Shown in pieces: positions 50,381 to 58,141 of a DNA stretch of 64,000 nucleotides (the first letter of the stretch is position 1; each line of letters opens with the position of its first letter). Source of the DNA: Clostridia bacterium (GTDB lineage: Bacteria > Bacillota > Clostridia > Lachnospirales > Lachnospiraceae). The notes below the pieces were generated by a model, which was not told where the DNA came from, ran no database searches, and saw only the letters and a program-made list of their open reading frames with translations. The DNA is taken from assembly GCA_910576205.1 (NCBI GenBank), contig CAJTHL010000002.1, positions 1 to 64,000 on the forward strand. Direction: 5' to 3'. The translations under genes and the position numbers were made by a program.

Positions 50381-50462
50381 TCCTATATTTTTTCTCTAAT
50401 CTGTCGCATACCGTGTGATAATCTTTTGTTTTTCCTTCTTTCACCTGCTCCAATCCTGCCAT
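50361..50462 (-). pseudogene. Antitoxin fragment upstream of the ParE-like remnant
   Basis: A 33-codon stretch, MAGLEQVKEGKTKDYHTVCD followed by RLEKKYRNEAISD, ending inside the toxin start, as antitoxin tails do. No DNA-binding N-terminus is present upstream within the available space. It looks like the C-terminal, toxin-binding part of a small antitoxin. Confidence 0.4.
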
Positions 50463-50525
50463 TACAAGATCACAGGATAGTGTGAACATTCTTCCCTATA
50501 AAATATTTATCTGACTCGTTACAAA

Positions 50526-51701
50526 TTAATGATGAAACAGCCGTATCCCCGTAAACGCCATAACCATATGATACTTGTTGCAGGTCTCAATCACATGGTC
50601 GTCCCGGATAGAGCCGCCGGGCTGGGCAATATACTTTACGCCGCTTTTGTGGGCCCGCTCGATATTGTCCCCAAAGGGGAAGAAGGCGTCGGAGCCCAGG
50701 GCCACGTTATCCATCTGGTTTAACCATGCCCGCTTCTCCTCCCGGGTAAATACGGAAGGTCTGCTGGTGAAAAGGCGCTGCCATGCCCCATCTGCCAGCA
50801 CATCCTCGTACTCCTCGCCAATATAGACGTCGATGGCGTTGTCCCGGTCCGCCCGGCTGATGTTCTCCACAAAGGGAAGATTTAAGACCTGGGGAGCCTG
50901 GCGCAGGAACCAGTTGTCCGCCTTGGTTCCGGCCAGACGGGTGCAGTGGATTCTGGACTGCTGGCCCGCGCCGATTCCGATAGCCTGGCCGTCCTTTACA
51001 TAGCACACGGAGTTGGACTGGGTGTATTTGAGGGTAATGAGAGCCACGGCCAGGTCTGTGCGGGCGGCAGCGGTAAGGTCCTTATTTTCCGTGACAATAT
51101 TTGCAAATAAGGCGTCGTCCACCACCAGCTCATTTCTTCCCTGCTCAAAGGTAATGCCAAAGACATCCTTGCACTCCACAGGAGCCGGCACATAGGCCTC
51201 GTCCATCTCAATCACATTGTAATTGCCGTTTTTTTTCTGCTTTAATATCTTAAGAGCCTCCGGGGTATAGCCCGGGGCGATAACGCCGTCGGAAACCTCG
51301 CGTTTGATAAGCGCCGCCGTGGAGGCGTCGCACACGTCGGAAAGGGATATAAAATCTCCAAAGGAGGACATGCGGTCAGCGCCTCTGGCCCTGGCGTAGG
51401 CGCAGGCCAGGGGGGAAAGCTCTCCGGCGTCCTCCACCCAGTAGATCTTTTTTAACGTGTCGGAGAGAGGCAGGCCCACAGCCGCCCCCGCCGGGGACAC
51501 ATGCTTAAAAGAGGTGGCGGCCGGAAGCCCGGTAGCCTTCTTTAATTCCCTGACAAGCTGCCAGCCGTTAAAAGCATCCATAAAATTAATATATCCCGGC
51601 CGGCCGGACAATACCTTAATGGGAAGCTCCCCCTCTTTGATAAAAATGCGGGAAGGCTTCTGATTGGGGTTGCAGCCATATTTTAATTCCAGTTCTTTCA
51701 T
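50526..51701 (-). CDS. Stand-alone AICAR transformylase (PurH C-terminal domain only)
   Basis: Formylates AICAR to FAICAR with 10-formyl-tetrahydrofolate, the penultimate step to IMP. The 391-residue protein starts MKELELKYGCNPNQKPSRIF and has the catalytic ATSFKHVSPAGAAVG (Lys-His), VKYTQSNSVCYVKDGQAIGI-like strand and CTRLAGTKAD. Normal PurH is about 515-530 residues with an N-terminal IMP cyclohydrolase (MGS-like) domain; here that domain is absent. A PurO-type cyclohydrolase is encoded just upstream. The start at 51701 follows GAGGAG by 8 nt. Confidence 0.88.
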   Translation of the reverse strand: MKELELKYGCNPNQKPSRIFIKEGELPIKVLSGRPGYINFMDAFNGWQLVRELKKATGLPAATSFKHVSPAGAAVGLPLSDTLKKIYWVEDAGELSPLACAYARARGADRMSSFGDFISLSDVCDASTAALIKREVSDGVIAPGYTPEALKILKQKKNGNYNVIEMDEAYVPAPVECKDVFGITFEQGRNELVVDDALFANIVTENKDLTAAARTDLAVALITLKYTQSNSVCYVKDGQAIGIGAGQQSRIHCTRLAGTKADNWFLRQAPQVLNLPFVENISRADRDNAIDVYIGEEYEDVLADGAWQRLFTSRPSVFTREEKRAWLNQMDNVALGSDAFFPFGDNIERAHKSGVKYIAQPGGSIRDDHVIETCNKYHMVMAFTGIRLFHH

Positions 51702-51801
51702 ACCTAAATCTCCTCTTCTCTGTGATGAATTTTGCTGTCTCTTGTGGTTCTCAAATCTTATGCCAGACGAAAACGCCTGTATCATTTCCGGTTATTTCCC
51801 G

Positions 51802-52515
51802 TCAGTGATTTTTATTTACGATCCGTGTCTCGAAGGCTCCCGTTGCAATATCGATATACCGCACAAACAGGGACACCTTGTTGTCCTCGTTTAGGCTCTC
51901 CCACAGCATCCCGGTAAACGCGTCAATATCCCCGGAAATCTCCACTTTTTTGGGCTCTCCCTCAAAGCTTGGCAGAGGATTGCCATCCCCCTGGTAGGTG
52001 TGGATAAAGCGGCCCTCTCCTGCCTTTGGATCCTTGTAGGCAAAGGTGAAGCGGTGGCAGGAAGCGGGGTCCCCGTCATTGCTCTTTAAGATGGACATCA
52101 CATAGTGGAAATCCCCGTTTTCCACATTTAACAGACCGGAAATCCGGGGGGTATAGTTGGGGGCGTCCGGCTCAAATTCCCGGGTGCGCAGGGCCTGCTC
52201 AAAGGTCATCCCCTTTCCCATCAGATCATAGACCGTGTCCGTCTGGTCCCCGTTTGTGACGATGGTGCGGTTTCCCAGCACACGCACCGGCGCGTAGATA
52301 ATAAGGCTGGGATCCGTAAGCCTGGACGCGTCGAAAGCCTGGGTGCGGATGCCGTCTCCCTCCTCCACAAAAATCCGGTTGCGGCTGTTTTCGCTTCTAC
52401 CCATAATAAAATAGGCAGTAACTGCTTTACATCCGTCTGCGGTTCTGCCAATCACGATTCCTCTTCCAGGATATGCATTTTCTTTTAATTCTTTCTCAAG
52501 AGATCTCAATATCAT
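51802..52515 (-). CDS. purO: Archaeal-type IMP cyclohydrolase (PurO family)
   Basis: Closes FAICAR to IMP, replacing the missing domain of PurH. The 237-residue protein contains NAYPGRGIVIGRTADGCKAV, AYFIMGRSENSRNRIF, IYAPVRVLGNRTIVTNGDQT and EPDAPNYTPRISG, the conserved segments of the PF07826 family first known from methanogens. The start at 52515 follows GGAGG by 8 nt. It lies 100 nt before the AICAR transformylase gene, so the two steps are encoded together. Confidence 0.85.
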   Translation of the reverse strand: MILRSLEKELKENAYPGRGIVIGRTADGCKAVTAYFIMGRSENSRNRIFVEEGDGIRTQAFDASRLTDPSLIIYAPVRVLGNRTIVTNGDQTDTVYDLMGKGMTFEQALRTREFEPDAPNYTPRISGLLNVENGDFHYVMSILKSNDGDPASCHRFTFAYKDPKAGEGRFIHTYQGDGNPLPSFEGEPKKVEISGDIDAFTGMLWESLNEDNKVSLFVRYIDIATGAFETRIVNKNH

Positions 52516-52619
52516 TCGTTCTTCCTCCATCTTTGTTTCGCAGACATTCCCAAGCCATAAGGAAGCCTGCCGTTTCCAGTACCCATAGATGCCGCCAGGC
52601 AGTGTTTTGAATCACTATC

Positions 52620-52648
52620 AATATACCATATTGTGCAGCTCTTCGCAA
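52620..52648 (-). promoter_or_regulatory. Promoter of purO and the AICAR transformylase gene
   Basis: Minus-strand TTGCGA (52643-52648), 17 nt, TATATT (52620-52625), immediately after the vsr stop. The leader is about 100 nt; I see no clear purine riboswitch fold in it. Confidence 0.55.
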
Positions 52649-53110
52649 TCATTCTTTTGCGTATTCCCCATCATATTCTCCGCTGTCCAGGAGTCCGTCA
52701 AAGATGGCTTCCTCCACCACCTGCACGCATTCCTCCGTATGTTTTTTAATATCCTGCCCCCAGAACCGAAGCACCGTCCAGCCCTCAAACAGCAGGCGCC
52801 TGTTGATCTCCTGGTCCCGCTGCCGGTTCCGGGAAATCTTGTCAATCCAGAACTGGCTGTTGTTGCTGTTTTCCAGGCGGACCTTTAAAGAATCCCAGTC
52901 CTTTCCATGGAAAAATTCCCCGTCGCAGAAAATGGCGATCTTATATCTGGTCAGCACAATATCGGGGTGTCCCGGAAGCTTCTTATCATTCTTCCGGTAA
53001 CGATACCCCTTCTGCCACAGGGCTTTTCGGAAAATCACCTCAATCCGGGTGTCCCTGCCCTTGATATTTTGCATGTTTTTTCGACGCTGTTCCTTTGTCA
53101 GCACATCCAT
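52649..53110 (-). CDS. vsr: Very short patch repair endonuclease
   Basis: Nicks beside T:G mismatches made when methylated cytosine deaminates. The 153-residue protein starts MDVLTKEQRRKNMQNIKGRD and has the Vsr core FRKALWQKGYRYRKNDKKLPGHPDIVL, with the catalytic Asp in PDIV, then FCDGEFFHGKDWD and VLRFWGQDIKK. Vsr genes travel with C5 methyltransferases; here the start overlaps the methyltransferase end by about 70 nt, so expression is coupled. It should protect the host from the methyltransferases of this locus. Confidence 0.93.
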   Translation of the reverse strand: MDVLTKEQRRKNMQNIKGRDTRIEVIFRKALWQKGYRYRKNDKKLPGHPDIVLTRYKIAIFCDGEFFHGKDWDSLKVRLENSNNSQFWIDKISRNRQRDQEINRRLLFEGWTVLRFWGQDIKKHTEECVQVVEEAIFDGLLDSGEYDGEYAKE

Positions 53111-54563
53111 TGACATTCTCCCCCAGATACTTTTTTATGATGTGGGCGATGGCCCGCCCCAGAAGCGGCGGTACAGAGTTACCGATCTGCATAAAGGTCT
53201 TTGTATAGGCGCCCCGGAAAAAATAATCGTCCGGGTAGGACTGCACGCGGGCCGCCTCCCTGGGGGTGAGTCCTCTTGCCTGGGTGGGATGGATATACAT
53301 GTTGCAGTCAAATTTCATGTGGGCAGTGATGGTCTTACAGACCTTCTGCTCTTCCAGCTTAAAATATTTGTCCTTAAAAATGCCGTTTCGCCTGGCGTAG
53401 GGCATAATATCCGCGATTTTGGGGTCGTCGGAGCGGTCCCCCTGGTAGAGGCGTCCGAAGATCTCAATATCCCGGTCGTTATTGTAGCGGGCCTTGTGGT
53501 TTGCCACAACCGGGATTTTTTGTCCCTGGTTAATACGGGAAATATAGGCGTTCTCAAGCCCCAGGGTATTTTCCTCTATTTTATAGCCGCTGGAAAGGGA
53601 GCCCTCCTCGGTGGCGTTTTTTACCCGGGACGCCTGGAGGGGACGAAGCCCGAAGAGGGCGTCTCCCAGCACGGTTTTTGGGGCTTTCAGGCCAAGCTCC
53701 CGGATTTCCCGGAATATCTTTTCGTTGTCGGCCTCCACGCGGTTTCCAATGTAGATCAGGCGTTCCCGGTTCTGGGGCACCCCGAAATCCTTTGCGTTTA
53801 AGATGTGGCAGGCCACGGCGTATCCGATATTCTCAAAATCCTCCTTTACCTGGCCGGCCACGGAGTACATGCCCCGCACGTTTTCCATCACAAAAAAATC
53901 CGGCTGTACCCTGGCCACAGCCTCCACATATTTCTTGTAGAGGTGGTTCCGGGGATCGTCAATCAGCCTCTGCCGGTTGGCCATGCTGAAGCCCTGGCAG
54001 GGGGGGCCTCCCACCACAAGTCGAATCCTCTGGCCTTTGAGAAGCTCATCCAGATTTTTCACCACATCCGCAATATCCCCCTGGATAATATGATCTCTGG
54101 GGATTTCCGGGTGATTGTGGGCGTAGGTGTCCACGCAGCATTCCTCAATGTCGTTTGCCAGGGCCGTCACAAAGCCCTCCTGGGCAAACCCTAAGGACAA
54201 TCCGCCTGCCCCGCAGAAAAGGTCTATCATGGCGGGGGCGTCGGCGCTTTTATTTTTCCGGGCGTTTTCTATGCTGGTATTGCAGTATCTGGAAACCGGA
54301 CAGCCGGCACAGTCCTGCTTATGGGAGATACACAGGCCGGAAAGCCGCTCAAAAGCCGCCATAAGCTTTGGATCCCGGCCGGTCTCTTCCCTCAGATACC
54401 GGCCTCTCTGGTCAGGATAGGCTTCCCCTATGGGCTTTGTCATCCTTTCCAGGGCAAAATCCGCGGGAACCGGTTCCCCGGGGCCGCCTCCTGTGGAAGC
54501 GGGCTCTAAAAGGGCGGCCCATATAAAGGCCATGATCTCCGTTTTGTCCGTAGTAAAATTCAT
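53040..54563 (-). CDS. C5 DNA cytosine methyltransferase with N-terminal four-Cys (EndoIII-type) motif
   Basis: A 507-residue enzyme. Residues 111-500 hold the C5-methyltransferase motifs: I IDLFCGAGGLSLGF, IV GGPPCQGFS with the catalytic Cys, VI ENVRG, VIII QNRERLIYIG, then a target-recognition region, IX LTPREAARVQSYP and X QIGNSVPPLLGRAI. The N-terminal 110 residues are extra and contain Cys78, Cys85, Cys88 and Cys94 (C-x6-C-x2-C-x5-C), exactly the Fe-S cluster spacing of endonuclease III. The ATG at 54563 overlaps the previous methyltransferase stop (ATGA) and follows GGAGGG. Confidence 0.88.
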   Translation of the reverse strand: MNFTTDKTEIMAFIWAALLEPASTGGGPGEPVPADFALERMTKPIGEAYPDQRGRYLREETGRDPKLMAAFERLSGLCISHKQDCAGCPVSRYCNTSIENARKNKSADAPAMIDLFCGAGGLSLGFAQEGFVTALANDIEECCVDTYAHNHPEIPRDHIIQGDIADVVKNLDELLKGQRIRLVVGGPPCQGFSMANRQRLIDDPRNHLYKKYVEAVARVQPDFFVMENVRGMYSVAGQVKEDFENIGYAVACHILNAKDFGVPQNRERLIYIGNRVEADNEKIFREIRELGLKAPKTVLGDALFGLRPLQASRVKNATEEGSLSSGYKIEENTLGLENAYISRINQGQKIPVVANHKARYNNDRDIEIFGRLYQGDRSDDPKIADIMPYARRNGIFKDKYFKLEEQKVCKTITAHMKFDCNMYIHPTQARGLTPREAARVQSYPDDYFFRGAYTKTFMQIGNSVPPLLGRAIAHIIKKYLGENVNGCADKGTASKKHAKYQGQGHPD

Positions 54564-55498
54564 GCGTCCCTCCATGCGCCCAAGTCTGTCAGCGTATCCC
54601 GCACAGACCGGGCCAACGCCTCTGCCACGTTTACGGTGACGGCGTTTCCAAACTGCTTGTAGGCCTGGCAATCCGAGACAGGGATAATAAAGGAATCGGG
54701 AAATCCCTGGAGCCTGGCGCACTCCCTGGGAGTCAGCCGCCGCACCCGTCCTTTCTGGGTCACGTAATTATCCTGGCAGGCCCGGTGCATCTTGGCCATG
54801 GTGGCGCATAAGGGCCTGGCTACCGTAAGATCGATCTCTGACCTGGCCTTATACCCCCCGGTGCCGTCTGACAAAATGGTGGGCAGAATCCGCTCCGACA
54901 GAAAATATTTCTCGCCGGGCTCCGCCTCAAGCTTGTCCTGGAGGGTACAGGTAAGAGGCACCTTCTCCGGAAATGAAAATTCCGCCTCCTGGCTGGCAAA
55001 GCCTACGATATATGTCCGGTTCCTTGTCTGGGGCACCCCGTAATCAGCGGAATTAAGAATCTCACAGAACACCTTGTATCCAAGAACCTCCGTGAGAATC
55101 CGGTGGATTTCCTGGTATGTACGCCCTTTGTCATGGGTTTTTAAGGACCGGACATTTTCCAGAATCACGGCCGCCGGTTTTTTCCCCCGCTTTATTTTGT
55201 CCTCCAGAATCTTGGCTACCCGGAAAAACAAGGTTCCCCGGGCATCCTCAAAGCCTTTCTGCTCTCCCATCATACTAAAAGGCTGGCAGGGAAAGCCGCC
55301 GATCAGGACATCGCAGTCGGGAATCTGTGCAAGGGGAATCTCGTTGATATCTCCCAGGACAATGTGGTCCCCGAAATTTGCCTTGTAGGTGGCCACAGCG
55401 AATTTATCAAAATCATTTGCCCAGATAATGTCGTATCCGGCGTTCAGGAATCCCTTGTCCAGGCCTCCCAGACCGCTGAAAAATGATACTACCTTCAT
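54560..55498 (-). CDS. C5 DNA cytosine methyltransferase
   Basis: A 312-residue enzyme of normal compact size. Motif I is VVSFFSGLGGLDKGF, IV IGGFPCQPFSMMG with the catalytic Cys, VI LENVRSL, VIII PQTRNRTYIVGF, IX LTPRECARLQGFPDSF and X YKQFGNAVTVNVAEAL. It methylates cytosine at C5 in a target that cannot be read from sequence. The start at 55498 follows AGAGGG by 6 nt. It lies between the nuclease gene and the longer methyltransferase in one unit; two C5 enzymes may cover two strands of an asymmetric site. Confidence 0.93.
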   Translation of the reverse strand: MKVVSFFSGLGGLDKGFLNAGYDIIWANDFDKFAVATYKANFGDHIVLGDINEIPLAQIPDCDVLIGGFPCQPFSMMGEQKGFEDARGTLFFRVAKILEDKIKRGKKPAAVILENVRSLKTHDKGRTYQEIHRILTEVLGYKVFCEILNSADYGVPQTRNRTYIVGFASQEAEFSFPEKVPLTCTLQDKLEAEPGEKYFLSERILPTILSDGTGGYKARSEIDLTVARPLCATMAKMHRACQDNYVTQKGRVRRLTPRECARLQGFPDSFIIPVSDCQAYKQFGNAVTVNVAEALARSVRDTLTDLGAWRDA

Positions 55499-55512
55499 TT
55501 GATGCCCTCTTT

Positions 55513-56643
55513 TCATCCTCTGATTGTTCTCTTGTACCTGCACTTTGGGAAATTTTTACATCCCAGAAATACGCTATAGGGCCCGCGTCTCTCCACAAGC
55601 ATTCCATCGCACATGGGACAGCGCTTTGCATTTTCCCTTTCGTAATCCAGGGGATTCCCCTTTGCGTCCGACAGGGTATCGTCTGCCAGAAGCTGCTCTA
55701 TACTCCCAAAAGCCTTGTACAGCTTTACGGGCACGCAGTAAACGGTGCGGGGCCGGCTGGGCGCCCCCTTAAAGGTAGTTTTCACAGACTCCATCTGGTA
55801 TTTCTCATAGCCGGCCAGACGGGAAACCCGCACATATCTCCAGTCCAGGGGCTTATCCTTGTTTCTGTCCAGATAATCGAAAATATTTGTGGTGGTTTTC
55901 CGCTCCCTGTTGCGGCTGTCGTTGTAGAGCACCACGTTTATGACCTTCATTCCCGCCCGCTCCAGGAGGCTGTATTCCAGGTCAAGCTGGTAGCAGTCCA
56001 TGCCAAACACCGGATTTTCCCGGTCCATCTGGCGGTTATTATCCAGGGGATAAAATTCGTCCTTAAATTTGATTTCCAGACAGACGGGCTCTATGCCGTC
56101 CCTCGTCTCCCGGCCCAGAAACAAGTCGATATTGCTGGTATAAAAATACCGGTTTAGAAACAAATCCTCAATGGAAATGCTTCTCTCGATATCCTTTAGG
56201 ATATTTAAGCCCTCATAGTGCTCCACACAGCGGGCAAGCTGGCGCATTTCATCCGGGGAGCGGTCCACGGCCCCCGTCTTTCTGAAGATGGGCGTAAGGT
56301 CCTCCCGGGCAATAAAATCCGCAAGGGTCCACGGGGCGTTTTCCTCTGCGCCAACAGGTCTTATGCGCCATTCTTCCCCCACAAGAAAGAGCTGATAGCA
56401 ATCCTGCCCCATCTGCCCCAGCATGGAGGCGATCCTTCTGTCAAGCTTCGACAGCTCTTTTTTCTCCACAAAACAATAGGTTCCCCGGTATCTGGCCTTG
56501 GAAAACCACCAGGCCTGGGTATACGGGACTTTTCCCTTTACAAACAAATCGGTAAAGAGGTTTTCCGTCACATATCCCCCAAGGATTTTGCTGGAACGGT
56601 TTCCAAGCTTTTGTAATTCTGCTTCCAACGTCTGATTGTCCAT
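55513..56643 (-). CDS. Putative restriction endonuclease with PD-(D/E)xK-like core and topoisomerase zinc finger
   Basis: A 376-residue protein, first in the methyltransferase-vsr operon. The middle has NIDLFLG...PVCLEIKFK (Asp about 175, Glu and Lys about 190), the layout of a PD-(D/E)xK nuclease. The C-terminus is CPMCDG...FLGCKNFPKCRY, a topoisomerase-I-type C4 zinc finger that would bind DNA. The N-terminal 160 residues are unrecognised. Position and motifs point to the cleaving enzyme of a type II restriction system. Functional proof is absent. Confidence 0.65.
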   Translation of the reverse strand: MDNQTLEAELQKLGNRSSKILGGYVTENLFTDLFVKGKVPYTQAWWFSKARYRGTYCFVEKKELSKLDRRIASMLGQMGQDCYQLFLVGEEWRIRPVGAEENAPWTLADFIAREDLTPIFRKTGAVDRSPDEMRQLARCVEHYEGLNILKDIERSISIEDLFLNRYFYTSNIDLFLGRETRDGIEPVCLEIKFKDEFYPLDNNRQMDRENPVFGMDCYQLDLEYSLLERAGMKVINVVLYNDSRNRERKTTTNIFDYLDRNKDKPLDWRYVRVSRLAGYEKYQMESVKTTFKGAPSRPRTVYCVPVKLYKAFGSIEQLLADDTLSDAKGNPLDYERENAKRCPMCDGMLVERRGPYSVFLGCKNFPKCRYKRTIRG

Positions 56644-56700
56644 TTCAAGCCTCCCTGCCCATACCTTATTTAAAGGGCAACAGTTTCATAAGTATAAGTT

Positions 56701-56729
56701 ATTCTACCAATCCCCACAAAGATAGTCAA
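56701..56729 (-). promoter_or_regulatory. Promoter of the nuclease-methyltransferase-vsr operon
   Basis: Minus-strand TTGACT (56724-56729), 17 nt, TAGAAT (56701-56706), leader about 55 nt. No controller (C-box) repeat is seen. Confidence 0.65.
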
Positions 56730-56796
56730 TAAGTCCTCCTAAGGAAATTTTATTTTCTAAACAGGCCAGGCCAGGCGCCGTATTTATGGCGTTTTA

Positions 56797-56826
56797 TTGA
56801 CAACAGGGGGGAAAACAGGGTATGAT
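56797..56826 (+). promoter_or_regulatory. Promoter of the HNH nuclease gene
   Basis: Plus-strand TTGACA (56797-56802), 18 nt, TATGAT (56821-56826). It is divergent from the restriction operon promoter about 90 nt away, so the two could be co-regulated. The 254-nt space holds only these promoters. Confidence 0.6.
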
Positions 56827-56897
56827 TTCTTTGAGACAGCCGGGAAGCAGAAATTGCCGCCGGCTACAGCGCCACTTAAATAAAAGGGGGAATTCCC

Positions 56898-58058
56898 ATG
56901 TACCAGAGAATTTTTGACCAGTTAAACGACTTCCTGACCCAGACCCTTCTTGTTTTCACCCCTCTGAACCCGGACGCGTTCCAGGGGGTATTTATCAAGA
57001 AGCTCTCCAACCAGAATATTGTTAGGGAAAAGCGCCGGATCAGCGCCGGAAATACTGCCTCCACCGTAAACCAGACCCATCTCGACGTTACCGGCCGGGA
57101 CAGCATGCTCTTTTTCTTTGAGACCTTAAACGATCAGACCACCACCATCCAGGGCATAGACATTGACTTATACTGCAACAACTACGCCTATCTTAAGGAG
57201 ATAAATTCTGCCAGGCCCCAAAAAGATAACCTTGGAAACACAAGCTTTGTACGCCTGGCCTACGGCGTTCCCAGGAATACCCTGGGAAAAGGGGACGACC
57301 TGCTCCATAGCCTGGCCTACAAAAAATACGGCCACACCGGCTCTCAGGTACAGATCAACATGCCGGACAGCAGGGAAAAGTTTTCTGTATTTCACAGCCT
57401 GGCCTTTCTGGACGATGCCCTGGTATTCTTAAAATACGACTACACCCACTATCTGGCCCTTCTGATTCCCGCCAGATTTTGCCAGGGGCTCTATGAGATC
57501 ACCGGCACAAGGGGAAACCAGAATGTCAATGTCCCGGTGGCAAATCCCGCCTACAACAAAGGGGTAGCAGACAGGCTGGCCGGACAACGGATACGAAAAG
57601 AAATGCTGGCCGATGAGGTGGCTGTCAATTCCATACGGGGCAGCGTGTTTTTAGGCGCAGCCGCCGGGACGGATATCCTAAGGCTGGCCAAAGCCCGGGT
57701 ATCCCAGGGAGCCTTCCGGAAGCTTTTGTTCCTAAAGAGCCACAAATGCTGCCTTTGCGGCATTACCGTTACCCAGGCTTTAAGGGCCAGCCATATTAAG
57801 GAATGGGCAGACGCCACCCAGGAGGAACGCCTGGATCCGGAAAACGGACTTCTCCTCTGCGCCAACCATGACGCGCTCTTTGACAGGCATCTTATCTCCT
57901 TTCACCCGGAAACCGGGAAGCTCTGCGTCTCGAAAGCCCTGACCCTGGAGCAGAGGCAGGCCTTAAGCCTTCCCGGGGACATGACCCTTTCCCTGTCCGG
58001 GCGGATGAAAGCCTATATGAAAATCCATTACCAGAAATTCAAAAGCGGGGAAGTTTAA
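56898..58058 (+). CDS. HNH endonuclease (HNH_2 type), probable restriction enzyme
   Basis: A 386-residue protein. The N-terminal 270 residues are unrecognised. The C-terminus is an HNH_2 domain: CCLCGITVTQALRASHIKEW with the catalytic His, RLDPENGLLLCANHDALFDR with the Asn and His, and the zinc cysteine pair. HNH_2 proteins with variable N-termini are common as restriction nucleases beside C5 methyltransferases. It may be a second cutter for the other methyltransferase of the locus, or a modification-dependent enzyme. AAAGGGGG precedes the ATG. Confidence 0.75.
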   Translation: MYQRIFDQLNDFLTQTLLVFTPLNPDAFQGVFIKKLSNQNIVREKRRISAGNTASTVNQTHLDVTGRDSMLFFFETLNDQTTTIQGIDIDLYCNNYAYLKEINSARPQKDNLGNTSFVRLAYGVPRNTLGKGDDLLHSLAYKKYGHTGSQVQINMPDSREKFSVFHSLAFLDDALVFLKYDYTHYLALLIPARFCQGLYEITGTRGNQNVNVPVANPAYNKGVADRLAGQRIRKEMLADEVAVNSIRGSVFLGAAAGTDILRLAKARVSQGAFRKLLFLKSHKCCLCGITVTQALRASHIKEWADATQEERLDPENGLLLCANHDALFDRHLISFHPETGKLCVSKALTLEQRQALSLPGDMTLSLSGRMKAYMKIHYQKFKSGEV

Positions 58059-58075
58059 GCCTTCCCCGCTTTTTT
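58041..58075 (+). terminator. Intrinsic terminator of the HNH gene
   Basis: AAAGCGGGGAAG pairs with CTTCCCCGCTTT around a short loop and is followed by TTTTT. The stop codon of the HNH gene lies inside the loop. Confidence 0.85.
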
Positions 58076-58141
58076 CGTATCCGGTATACATTCCTATACA
58101 GCGCCCAAATTGTTTTACCTTCAGCCGGTAATCTGAATACC

